IMG/VR virus record: IMGVR_UViG_3300013306_000025
Location: 1 to 46,077 of that record
Reading direction: 5' to 3' (one strand)
DNA length: 46,077 bases
DNA from: a virus
Part shown: positions 1-6,498 of the stretch, piece by piece
Layout of the letters: every line of letters starts with the position of its first letter
Numbering within the stretch: position 1 is the first letter of the stretch
The notes under the pieces: model-generated
Database searches by the model: none
Told to the model about the DNA's origin: nothing
Seen by the model: the letters and a program-made list of their open reading frames with translations, nothing else
Program-made: the position numbers and the translations under genes

Positions 1-123
1 ACGATAAGCACTGGGTAGACATCCTCGGTAAGCGACAGATCTTCAAGCGCCGTGGCAGTGCTTACACTCTTCCCGAGCCCCATGCCAGCCCACACCGCCA
101 AACGCTTGGTCGCATGGATCGCC
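1..123. repeat. 123-bp exact terminal direct repeat (circular assembly join)
   Basis: Bases 1-123 are identical to bases 45955-46077. The repeat lies inside the coding sequence of the SNF2-type helicase, and the helicase frame runs through the join without a break. This is what an assembler leaves when it closes a circular or circularly permuted molecule with a word-size overlap. A genuine packaging repeat would more often lie near the terminase genes or in a noncoding site. The window is therefore most simply one full genome of about 45,954 bp. Confidence 0.9.
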
Positions 124-170
124 GACATGATTAACCCTTGGTAGACGTGAGGCTTATATTCAATTGCCAT
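1..170 (-). CDS. SNF2-type DEAD/DEAH-box helicase, N-terminal portion (continues at 44730-46077)
   Basis: This is the 5' part of the helicase whose main body lies at the right end of the window; the gene crosses the circular join. The ATG at 168-170 overlaps the TGA stop of the VRR-NUC gene as ATGA, which fixes the start. It begins MAIEYKPHVYQG, a typical opening of phage SNF2 helicases with a Q-motif-like segment, and reaches the Walker A motif GMGLGKS (about residues 29-35). Joined to 44730-46077 the product is about 464 residues. Confidence 0.9.
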   Translation of the reverse strand, partial: MAIEYKPHVYQGLIMSAIHATKRLAVWAGMGLGKSVSTATALEDLSLTEDVYPVLI

Positions 171-490
171 CAGCAAATCACCTTGAAGTCTTCGTCAACT
201 CGAACCGCCTGCTTCCAAGCGCCCCAGACCAAAATCACCCGATCTACCCCCTCTTTGCTATCCAGCCAAACCACTTCGGCACCCGCAGCACGGCGACGTT
301 CGTGATCGCGCACCTGAGCTTCCGTAGGCTTTTTGCCGGTCGCTTTCAGCTCAACGAACAACACGCGCCCGCCGAACGTGATCAGCCGATCAGGGACCGA
401 ACGTCGCTGAGGACTCGTGAATTTGTCACACAGCGCGCCAATCTCTTTGCAGCGCTTGACGAGGTAGGCTTCGATATATCGCTCTAGCAT
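170..490 (-). CDS. VRR-NUC domain nuclease
   Basis: This 106-residue protein is a stand-alone VRR-NUC domain of the PD-(D/E)XK nuclease superfamily. The core reads VPDRL (D34), then FVELKATGKKPTEAQ (E47, K49, Q59), matching the D...ExK...Q arrangement of the family. Phage members lie next to SNF2 helicases and are thought to act as structure-specific or nicking nucleases in replication or recombination. Here the stop overlaps the helicase start as ATGA, so the pair is translationally coupled. An AAGGAG Shine-Dalgarno lies about 10 bases before the ATG. Confidence 0.9.
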   Translation of the reverse strand: MLERYIEAYLVKRCKEIGALCDKFTSPQRRSVPDRLITFGGRVLFVELKATGKKPTEAQVRDHERRRAAGAEVVWLDSKEGVDRVILVWGAWKQAVRVDEDFKVIC

Positions 491-503
491 GGTTCATTTC
501 TCC

Positions 504-1214
504 TTAAACTAGGTCGCGCAGATGCGGCGCGTTGGCTTCAAATACCGCTTGGGCAAAGCCCCGTGGCGTAGCACTACGAATGTTTTTCGTGCGAAGCGAT
601 TTGCCTCCGCACCTGGCCCACCCCGGGTTGGCTCTATGCAAAGGCGGGATATGTCGGCGCACCGGCTCTTGGAATCCTTCGCCGTGCCAAATGCAGGTGC
701 CTTTGTTATATGCGTCACGCCCCGGGTAGATGTCGGGGTAAACGGGGTGCATATCATCCATGGGGAGGTAGCCCCCGAAGTCGCACGGGTTGAACATGAA
801 GTCGGGTTTTCGCCATAGGGTCGACATAACGCCTACAGGGTTCTCCAGTGCCCACGCATCACACTGGCAGGCCTTCGACACGGCAGGAATAAGCTTAGCC
901 AGGTTCATAGCCTCGATTTGGAATTGCGGATTTACGGCAGCTTTCTTGGCGAAATGTTTAGCACCGGCCACTGTCAGATGGGTGCATTCGGGGAAACCAA
1001 ATACAAAAACGACCTCCGGGCCGACCATAGTGGATATCTCGGCCGCATGCTCTTGAATTTGGTCAGGGTAGAACCACATGCCGACCTTCACTAAATTTCC
1101 TTCGCGGTTAACGCCTTCAGTGTGTTGCCCATCGAACACCCAGCATTCATAGCCTGCCTCTAACCACGGGGCGGCCATGAATCCGGTGATGTCGTAAAGA
1201 AAAATGGCTTTCAA
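504..1214 (-). CDS. DNA (cytosine) methyltransferase-like protein, TTG start
   Basis: The 236-residue product resembles a phage family annotated as DNA cytosine methyltransferase-like. It has FGFPECTHL near residue 73, which could stand in for the catalytic PC motif, and ALENPVGVMSTL near residue 122, followed by a basic C-terminal segment with CGGKS. A classical motif I (DxFxGxG) is not obvious, so activity is uncertain. The start is a TTG at 1212-1214 preceded by AGGAG at good spacing; no ATG fits as well. It may protect or mark phage DNA. It sits between the polymerase C-terminal gene and VRR-NUC in the replication operon. Confidence 0.6.
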   Translation of the reverse strand: MKAIFLYDITGFMAAPWLEAGYECWVFDGQHTEGVNREGNLVKVGMWFYPDQIQEHAAEISTMVGPEVVFVFGFPECTHLTVAGAKHFAKKAAVNPQFQIEAMNLAKLIPAVSKACQCDAWALENPVGVMSTLWRKPDFMFNPCDFGGYLPMDDMHPVYPDIYPGRDAYNKGTCIWHGEGFQEPVRRHIPPLHRANPGWARCGGKSLRTKNIRSATPRGFAQAVFEANAPHLRDLV

Positions 1215-1264
1215 ATCGAATCTCCTCTATTTGTGCGCAAGCTTATGCAAGATTCGACTTGTAG

Positions 1265-2257
1265 TCAACCTTTCCTGTAGCGATATGCTTCGAAGCCGGC
1301 TGCGGCCAGGGGGAGGCCGGTCGTCCAGTCGCAACCCGCTGACATCAGATCGGCCAGGTGTTCATGTGTGTACTCGTCGGTATCAGGCGCTTCGCTGATG
1401 ATCTCGTCGTGGACGGTCAGCACGATTTCGTAACCGGCTTTTTCGATCGAGGGGAGGGAATACGCCAATACGTCCCGGGCTACAGCTTGGCAAATATTTT
1501 CGACGAGGCGGCCCCCGTATGTGCGCAGTCGCTCCCACTTGCGGGTGAACTGGTTGACGCCCATGAAAGTGATGCCGCCGTCGTCTTCTACCCGGGGGTT
1601 CGGGTAGCACAGATAGCGGCCTGAAGGGAGCATAATGCGAAGCCATGCGCCGTCGCGCCGGATCTTGTGCATACGGCAGGTAAGCGTATGCCCCGGACTG
1701 TTGATCGCACGTCGCACGACGTCTTCGAGCTCCTTCCACCAAGCGGCGATAGCGGGGTTAGTCTCTCGCCACAGGCGTTTAAAGCTGTCGCAGACGATGA
1801 ACGCGCGATCACTCAAGCCGTATTGGCTTTTGCCCTGGCCGAGTTGCCATTCCAGGAAACTAGCGGCCTCGTCACGGGTTTCGATCGGGATAACATCCCA
1901 CGCTTTTTCCGCCATGTCTTCAAGGTCAATGCGGTAAGTCAAAGCCCCCGTAATATAAGCCCCTACACCGCCGGCATAGCCGAGCATGAGCTCCAAAACT
2001 TTTCCGATGGATCTTTCGTGCTTGCCTACATCTTCCGGGCGTATTCCAAAAGCCTTGGCGTATGCGAGCTTATACATGTCGTGGCCGTCGCGCAGATCGA
2101 AGTCCAAGAACGCTTCAAGCTTCCAGGCTTCACCTGCCAGCCAGGCTAGTACGCGGTTCTCGATACCGGCCAGGTCGGCTACGACGAATTTCTTCCCGGG
2201 CGAGGCGATGAAAACCCCCCGGATCGCGCTAGAGCATTTGTCCATTACGGTTGTCAT
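1265..2257 (-). CDS. DNA polymerase family A, C-terminal (palm/fingers) fragment encoded as a separate gene
   Basis: These 330 residues carry the polymerase half of a phage PolA-type enzyme. Motif A is VVADLAGIENR with D28, the fingers motif is RSIGKVLELMLGYAGG (R82, K86, Y94), and motif C is VHDE (H283, D284, E285). It also has the conserved TYGGRLVENICQAVARD segment. The exonuclease and the front part of the palm are missing and are encoded upstream at 2553-3626. The ATG overlaps the stop of the intervening 99-residue gene as TGATG, so it depends on coupled translation. Catalytic residues look intact, which favours a functional two-piece enzyme over a dead pseudogene. Confidence 0.85.
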   Translation of the reverse strand: MTTVMDKCSSAIRGVFIASPGKKFVVADLAGIENRVLAWLAGEAWKLEAFLDFDLRDGHDMYKLAYAKAFGIRPEDVGKHERSIGKVLELMLGYAGGVGAYITGALTYRIDLEDMAEKAWDVIPIETRDEAASFLEWQLGQGKSQYGLSDRAFIVCDSFKRLWRETNPAIAAWWKELEDVVRRAINSPGHTLTCRMHKIRRDGAWLRIMLPSGRYLCYPNPRVEDDGGITFMGVNQFTRKWERLRTYGGRLVENICQAVARDVLAYSLPSIEKAGYEIVLTVHDEIISEAPDTDEYTHEHLADLMSAGCDWTTGLPLAAAGFEAYRYRKG

Positions 2258-2556
2258 CAGTAAAGATCCTCGCTGAACAGCTCGATACAGTTCGGAGACT
2301 TTTCTCGGCGAACGTTAAGCTGCCCGGCTGCTTCGGCGACTTTATACGCCTCTCGCCGGTCCATGAAAACGCCGCGCTGATCTATGAAACCTTGCTCAGC
2401 TTTTCCCGCCACTTCAAAATCAAACAGACGATCTTCTCTCAACTGGGCCAGAACGCTGTGCATAACCAAGTCGTAGTGCCGCGCGCCACAGATAACCATT
2501 TCGCCGTATCGGCATGCAGCACACACCACGAAACGCCCTTCAATTAAGGTTTTCAC
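2257..2556 (-). CDS. Unknown 99-residue protein inserted between the two polymerase genes
   Basis: The gene starts with GTG (2554-2556), overlapping the stop of the polymerase N-terminal gene as GTGA, and ends overlapping the next start as TGATG. The protein begins MKTLIEGRFVVCAACRYGE, has a CxxC pair and ends ELFSEDLY. It resembles small uncharacterised phage proteins and I see no nuclease motif. It splits a polymerase that is usually continuous. Similar 15-bp sequences lie at both edges (2257-2271 and 2553-2567, 12 of 15 identical), which suggests insertion by recombination at a short repeat. Confidence 0.8.
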   Translation of the reverse strand: MKTLIEGRFVVCAACRYGEMVICGARHYDLVMHSVLAQLREDRLFDFEVAGKAEQGFIDQRGVFMDRREAYKVAEAAGQLNVRREKSPNCIELFSEDLY

Positions 2557-3626
2557 AACAGATCCTCCGCGTCATTTAAAAGCTCTTCAATGGCGTAGTC
2601 GACCCCTTCGGGGCTAAGCGTACCTCTTGGCAGGTTCTGGGGCTGAATTAGGCGCCCCGCCCACCTGCCGGTGCGCAACGCCCCACAGAACGCCAGCAGG
2701 CCGCGTAGGCGGCCGTCAGAACTAACGCCGTTGATAACTCGGCTGTACTTGCTGTTGGACGACTTACTGGACTGCTGGCGAACCCTGAGCAATTCCTTTA
2801 ACTCTTCGGGCATGTCCTCGTTTTCCAGGGCCTTCTCCAAGGTGCTGCCCTTCAAGTCCTTTAGTGCGATGCCATATGCTTCGAGGATGTGTTCAAGCAT
2901 CTTGTCGCGCTGGTTAGCACTGGTCACGGCGCCATCCGTCATTTCGTTAGCCTGACGCGACAGTTCCTTTTGGGCACGGTCCGACGCACGGATAGCGGCG
3001 TGCGCTAAGTCAAGATCCATCAGCACACCGCGCTCATTAATGCGCTGGTCGAGGTGCCACAACTCCTTTTCGGCGCCACGGTAATTCCACCGCGGCAACT
3101 TCTTGTATATTTCTCGCATCGCTTCAATATCGAGACGCCCGTACTCGCGAAAGGCTTCCCATTCGACCGGATGCGTTTCGCGAGTAGCGCGCCGGAGGAT
3201 CTGATTCTTTGGTCGCGGCTTGCAGAACAACTGGATAAGAGCCTTACCGGCCTTGTCCTTCGCCTTGTCCTTCGCAATCCCAAGGATGTCGCCCAGTTTC
3301 TCTAGAGCGCCCGGCAATGAATGCGCCATAGCGCACACCATCGTATCGAACGTCTCTTCTACCGGTATGGTGAAGCCGACGGCGTGCGTCATAACCGTTC
3401 TGTCAAACGCGCTGTTCTGAATGACTTTCTCGTAAGACGGGTCGGCCAGGAGTTCAAACAAATCGCTAACGTCTTCATCCCCATCGCGGATGATTACCTC
3501 GCCTTCACCGACCGCCCACTGCCACATGATGATCTCGGCGCCTTCGGCATAACGGTGCGTCCCGTTGTTGATGGGCGTTTCGCAGAACGTTTCCGTGTCG
3601 AGGAAAATGCTTTTACTGAGATCCAC
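2553..3626 (-). CDS. DNA polymerase family A, N-terminal fragment (3'-5' exonuclease and front of polymerase domain)
   Basis: The 357-residue product begins with a DnaQ-like 3'-5' exonuclease: ExoI FLDTET (D10, E12), ExoII NSAFDR and ExoIII YGRLD. It continues into the PolA palm region with SSKSSNSKYSR and TGRWAGRLIQPQNLPRG. It stops 20 to 25 residues before the place where motif A would follow; motif A begins in the separate gene at 1265-2257. I chose the GTG at 3624-3626 because GGAGG lies about 10 bases upstream. The longer frame to 3668 would overlap the preceding gene more and lacks a site. It overlaps the HTH gene by 14 bases. Confidence 0.85.
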   Translation of the reverse strand: MDLSKSIFLDTETFCETPINNGTHRYAEGAEIIMWQWAVGEGEVIIRDGDEDVSDLFELLADPSYEKVIQNSAFDRTVMTHAVGFTIPVEETFDTMVCAMAHSLPGALEKLGDILGIAKDKAKDKAGKALIQLFCKPRPKNQILRRATRETHPVEWEAFREYGRLDIEAMREIYKKLPRWNYRGAEKELWHLDQRINERGVLMDLDLAHAAIRASDRAQKELSRQANEMTDGAVTSANQRDKMLEHILEAYGIALKDLKGSTLEKALENEDMPEELKELLRVRQQSSKSSNSKYSRVINGVSSDGRLRGLLAFCGALRTGRWAGRLIQPQNLPRGTLSPEGVDYAIEELLNDAEDLL

Positions 3627-4110
3627 TTTTCTTTTTCCTCCGTTGCTGCGGCACCGGGCCGCCGCCAATTTCGTAGACCCTTTCCCAGCTCGGCCAGTTT
3701 AGCGTTAGGTCGCCGCGTTTCTCCGGTACGGCACGTATGCGAGGGCGCCCGGGGTGTTTGGAATTCATCTGCACTACAATCCCGCGCTTTATGGCTGCGC
3801 GCTTCAGCGTGTCGCACTGGCTGTACCCGATAACCCGGGCGGCGTACCCCCAGCTACGCCCCTCTGCGGCCATTCGTTCCAGAGCTTGGCGGATCGTCTC
3901 GCCCGTGTCCTTCAGGTACGCCAGCGCGATAGCGGAGGCGTCGAACGGGTCGCGTTTTGGGTTCTGCGCCAGCATTTTGCAGAAGCTGTCCGGGCGGTAA
4001 CCCAACGCCCTGGCCGTATCGAAGCGCGTGAGCCCCTGGTCCGCGAAGTCCGCTACGAGTTGCCAGAACTCGACACCCCATCGCTCTTCTATCTGACGCT
4101 TGCCGGTCAT
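3613..4110 (-). CDS. Putative DNA-binding protein with two helix-turn-helix-like segments
   Basis: The 165-residue, basic protein has two repeated segments that look like helix-turn-helix units: TRFDTARALGYRPDSFCKML near residue 28 and WGYAARVIGYSQCDTLKRAA near residue 86. The tail ends in RRKKKSGSQ. The start was chosen at 4110 because the preceding 23-codon ORF ends there with an ATGA overlap, matching the coupling seen throughout the operon. It lies directly upstream of the polymerase. It could be a replication-associated or regulatory DNA-binding protein; the family was not recognised. Confidence 0.7.
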   Translation of the reverse strand: MTGKRQIEERWGVEFWQLVADFADQGLTRFDTARALGYRPDSFCKMLAQNPKRDPFDASAIALAYLKDTGETIRQALERMAAEGRSWGYAARVIGYSQCDTLKRAAIKRGIVVQMNSKHPGRPRIRAVPEKRGDLTLNWPSWERVYEIGGGPVPQQRRKKKSGSQ

Positions 4111-4178
4111 GACGCTAACCAATACATGGTCGGCGCCCATACGAAGATCAGGCAGAAGAGAATGCATTTTGTGATCAT
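4107..4178 (-). CDS. 23-residue membrane microprotein
   Basis: A tiny ORF beginning MITKCILFCLIFVW is almost entirely one hydrophobic helix. It is supported by AAGGAG eight bases before its ATG and by ATGA overlaps with both neighbours (upstream stop at 4175-4177, downstream start at 4110). Its main role may be to couple translation between the flanking genes, or it may insert in the inner membrane. No homology is claimed. Confidence 0.55.
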   Translation of the reverse strand: MITKCILFCLIFVWAPTMYWLAS

Positions 4179-4420
4179 CTATTCAGCTCCTTTAAGCATT
4201 TCGCTAGGAGACGATCCGCCTCTACCATCCAGTCAATGGCGGATTTCCGGGTATTGGCGTTAATTAGAGACTCTCTGCAGGACTTTATGTTCTGGATGAG
4301 ATCGGCGTTGACGTCCGACAGTCGAACGAATTTTTCACCGTCTTTCGCCGTAACATCGGCCGCTTCGCAGAACAGCGAACGAAACCCGGCGAAATCGTCA
4401 CTGAATACGAAAACGTTCAC
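4175..4420 (-). CDS. Hypothetical protein of the early operon, GTG start
   Basis: An 81-residue acidic protein (NVFVFSDDFAGFRSLFCEAA near the start) with predicted helical character and no recognised domain. The GTG at 4418-4420 overlaps the upstream stop as GTGA, the pattern of this operon. A second GTG at 4427-4429 would add three residues. Function unknown. Confidence 0.65.
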   Translation of the reverse strand: MNVFVFSDDFAGFRSLFCEAADVTAKDGEKFVRLSDVNADLIQNIKSCRESLINANTRKSAIDWMVEADRLLAKCLKELNR

Positions 4421-4629
4421 GAGAAGCACCCCGGCGGAACGCCGTCTGCGATTGCCTGGTTAACCTTCTCGCAGGCCGTGTCCAGCGTCTTAGCAAACGT
4501 GGCCGGTACGCTGAGAACGACGTTGCCGCGCAGATACTCGATGTTTACCGGGACATGTAGATCGACCAGCTGGGCGAGCACATGGCGCGCGGCGGACTGA
4601 GGGACGGTACTGTTTGCGAAAGTGGTCAT
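4417..4629 (-). CDS. Hypothetical protein
   Basis: A 70-residue protein starting MTTFANSTVPQSAARHVLAQ. It is predicted to be a small alpha/beta protein and has no recognised motif. It starts one base after the stop of the previous gene and overlaps the next by GTGA. Its position in the coupled early operon supports expression. Confidence 0.65.
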   Translation of the reverse strand: MTTFANSTVPQSAARHVLAQLVDLHVPVNIEYLRGNVVLSVPATFAKTLDTACEKVNQAIADGVPPGCFS

Positions 4630-4630
4630 T

Positions 4631-4981
4631 TCAAACCTCGTACATGTTTTTAAGGAGTGCGCCGACGGCTTGTAAAGCGGTATCTACATCACGTTCGAAA
4701 AGCGCCCGTTCAATGGCGTAGATATCGTTTCGGAATTCACCGAAAATATCTTCTACAACCTGACGGCGAACAGCTTTGAGCTTGAGTTCCGCGTCCTTCC
4801 CGTTAAAGGCTATGACGGAGTGGTGACCGAAGATTGCTTCCATCCGGTATACATAAGCCATTGGCGCGGAGTAAGCGGTAGGCACTTCCTCCGAGCTGAT
4901 CTGTAAATTCAAGAGAGGCGTTTGAATGTGACGTCTTTCGTTGGTTTGCGCCGCCCGAATCCTGTCAGATAATTTGCTCAT
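4631..4981 (-). CDS. Hypothetical protein
   Basis: A 116-residue protein starting MSKLSDRIRAAQTNERRHIQ, mainly helical with a charged middle (ELKLKAVRRQVVEDIFGEF). The start is set by AGGAGAAGG about seven bases before the ATG. No family recognised; it belongs to the leftward replication operon. Confidence 0.7.
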   Translation of the reverse strand: MSKLSDRIRAAQTNERRHIQTPLLNLQISSEEVPTAYSAPMAYVYRMEAIFGHHSVIAFNGKDAELKLKAVRRQVVEDIFGEFRNDIYAIERALFERDVDTALQAVGALLKNMYEV

Positions 4982-4992
4982 AATCCTTCTCC

Positions 4993-5136
4993 TCAACGAT
5001 AGAAAACTGGGCAGTAGCACCCATGGTCGCCGAGCATGTAGTACTGCTCGGTAACACAGAAAGACGCAACGCGTCGTGCGTAGCCGGCTGACATATCGAC
5101 GGTTTGAATTCCGCTGTGAAGGCGACGGTTGTTCAT
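4993..5136 (-). CDS. Small Cys-containing hypothetical protein
   Basis: A 47-residue protein starting MNNRRLHSGIQTVDMSAGYA and ending GDHGCYCPVFYR. A longer upstream frame exists, but the ATG at 5134-5136 follows AGGAAA and directly follows the previous stop, so the short form is preferred. Function unknown. Confidence 0.55.
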   Translation of the reverse strand: MNNRRLHSGIQTVDMSAGYARRVASFCVTEQYYMLGDHGCYCPVFYR

Positions 5137-5137
5137 T

Positions 5138-5341
5138 TCAGTTTCCTGGCAGGATGAGATAAGTTTGGGTAGGCATGTCGGGACGTTTGTTTTGAACCCA
5201 CCCGTCAGGACGAGGCTGGCACTCTTCGCCAACTTTAATGTCTTCGGCTTCAAGCAGGCATTGTTCGCTGCAGCACCGGTAAACAACCTGCAAGTCTTGA
5301 CGCTGGGTTTTCAAGAATTCGATAAGCTCTGCTACGTTCAT
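5138..5341 (-). CDS. Hypothetical phage protein (MNVAELIEFL type)
   Basis: A 67-residue protein starting MNVAELIEFLKTQRQDLQVV, an opening seen in many small phage proteins of unknown role. It has three cysteines in CCSEQC. The ATG overlaps the stop of the upstream membrane protein as ATGA. Confidence 0.7.
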   Translation of the reverse strand: MNVAELIEFLKTQRQDLQVVYRCCSEQCLLEAEDIKVGEECQPRPDGWVQNKRPDMPTQTYLILPGN

Positions 5342-5508
5342 TTCGCCACCACTGATACGAGATAGTTCAGCAGGAGAGCTACACCAGAAATGGCCGTCGA
5401 TGTGACGAGACCGAAGTAAGCTGGGTAACCGTCTTTAACAGCGTGATACACGAAATAAAGAGTTGACAGCACCCATAGGATCGCTACTACCGCCAATTGC
5501 TTTTCCAT
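5338..5508 (-). CDS. Two-helix membrane protein, first gene after a promoter
   Basis: A 56-residue protein with two hydrophobic segments (VVAILWVLSTLYFVYHAV and the C-terminal ISGVALLLNYLVSVV). The ATG at 5506-5508 follows GGGAGAAGGGGA. It is the first gene downstream of the promoter at 5544-5572, which in turn follows a terminator, so it opens a new transcription unit. Likely an inner-membrane protein of unknown function. Confidence 0.65.
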   Translation of the reverse strand: MEKQLAVVAILWVLSTLYFVYHAVKDGYPAYFGLVTSTAISGVALLLNYLVSVVAK

Positions 5509-5543
5509 TCCCCTTCTCCCTACTGTTTGGTTTCGATAATCCA

Positions 5544-5572
5544 ACTGTACAACGTGTTACTTGTGTTGTCTT
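5544..5572 (-). promoter_or_regulatory. Leftward promoter with CAAGTA spacer element
   Basis: On the minus strand the sequence is AAGACA, a 17-base spacer, then TACAGT. The spacer holds ACACAAGTA and ends GTTG, shared with the promoters at 12756-12784 and 10753-10781. It follows the terminator at 5594-5621 and precedes the gene starting at 5508. Confidence 0.65.
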
Positions 5573-5593
5573 GCGTATCCCGACGAGCGGTCA

Positions 5594-5621
5594 ACAAAAA
5601 GCCCGACGCAAGCCGGGCTCT
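5594..5621 (-). terminator. Rho-independent terminator, leftward
   Basis: On the minus strand, AGCCCGGC-TTGC-GTCGGGCT forms an 8-bp stem (one G-U pair) with a four-base loop and is followed by a T run. It closes the transcription unit that ends with the 41-residue membrane protein. Confidence 0.8.
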
Positions 5622-5636
5622 CTGGTGTTGCTAGTT

Positions 5637-5762
5637 TTACGAAAGCTTGGCCACCGCTACTACCAGCAGCGCTACAGCGAGGATAAAAGGAATCCATGCT
5701 AGGGGTGCACAAGGCTCTTTGATCTGCCTCATCGGCGGCGGCTTAGGCGGTTCGCCGCTCAT
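5637..5762 (-). CDS. Small proline-rich membrane protein
   Basis: A 41-residue protein: a proline-rich start (MSGEPPKPPPMRQIKEP) followed by one transmembrane helix (WIPFILAVALLVVAVA). The ATG overlaps the stop of the ssDNA-binding protein as ATGA. It is the last gene before the leftward terminator. Confidence 0.6.
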   Translation of the reverse strand: MSGEPPKPPPMRQIKEPCAPLAWIPFILAVALLVVAVAKLS

Positions 5763-6307
5763 GCCAGGTCGTCCGCGTCAGCGCCTTCCGCGATCTCTTC
5801 GAAGTCGCTGGCGTCTGCCGAGGTGCCGCCACCGGAGAACGCTTCGCCGTCCCTGACGAACTGGATGCCTTGAAGCTGGGCGTTGACGCGCTTACCGTAC
5901 TTGTTCTCCTGTGCCCACACGTCAATGATTACGTTGACGTAAGACCCGGAGTACGGTTTGCCGTCTGCCGCCACCAGTGGGCTACGATCGCGGTCCACGA
6001 CGGTAGGTCGCACGGTGTTGTATGCGTTGAAGTACAGGTTGCCTTCGTAGCCTGCCAATGAAGCTTTGCTATCGCCGTTGTGAGTCAGCAGCTTGTCGCC
6101 GGCTTTCAATTCCTTCTTAACCGCGCCCCACTTGTCGCCCCACTTCGCTTTACCCACCTGGTCGATCACAGCATCGAGGCCGGCGATACCCGGGTGTGCA
6201 GGGTCGAACAGGAAAGCAGCGCTGAACTGCAGCGAACCGCTTTCAGATGCCTTCGGTTCGAAGATGTTTGGGAAGGAAATGCGGGCGTTGTGGAAAGTAT
6301 GTTTCAT
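5759..6307 (-). CDS. DUF2815 single-stranded DNA-binding protein
   Basis: The 182-residue protein matches the DUF2815 family of phage ssDNA-binding proteins (gp2.5-like OB fold). It starts MKHTFHNARISFPNIFEPKA, has the family's NLYFNAYN and VIIDVWAQ segments, and ends in a strongly acidic tail (DFEEIAEGADADDLA) as expected for an SSB that recruits partners. It lies downstream of the DUF2800 nuclease and upstream of the polymerase, the usual order in phage replication modules. Confidence 0.85.
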   Translation of the reverse strand: MKHTFHNARISFPNIFEPKASESGSLQFSAAFLFDPAHPGIAGLDAVIDQVGKAKWGDKWGAVKKELKAGDKLLTHNGDSKASLAGYEGNLYFNAYNTVRPTVVDRDRSPLVAADGKPYSGSYVNVIIDVWAQENKYGKRVNAQLQGIQFVRDGEAFSGGGTSADASDFEEIAEGADADDLA

Positions 6308-6345
6308 GGTAAATCCTCAGTATATGTCGTTGGTATTTCAGTGGT

Positions 6346-6498
6346 TTAAACGGCGGGTTCGCCGAGCTTCTGTGCGCCGCATTCGCAACGGTAGACACCG
6401 CGCTTCGAAATACGGATGGTGCTAGGACCGCCGCTCTGAACGATTCGGTTCAAAGCAAAAACCCATTTGTGACGCTTTCCGAGAGTGCAGGGTTTCAT
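6346..6498 (-). CDS. Small hypothetical protein with CxC pair
   Basis: A 50-residue basic protein starting MKPCTLGKRHKWVFALNRIV and containing YRCECGA, perhaps half of a zinc ribbon (a further Cys and His lie near the start). Its ATG overlaps the stop of the DUF2800 gene as ATGA. Function unknown. Confidence 0.6.
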   Translation of the reverse strand: MKPCTLGKRHKWVFALNRIVQSGGPSTIRISKRGVYRCECGAQKLGEPAV

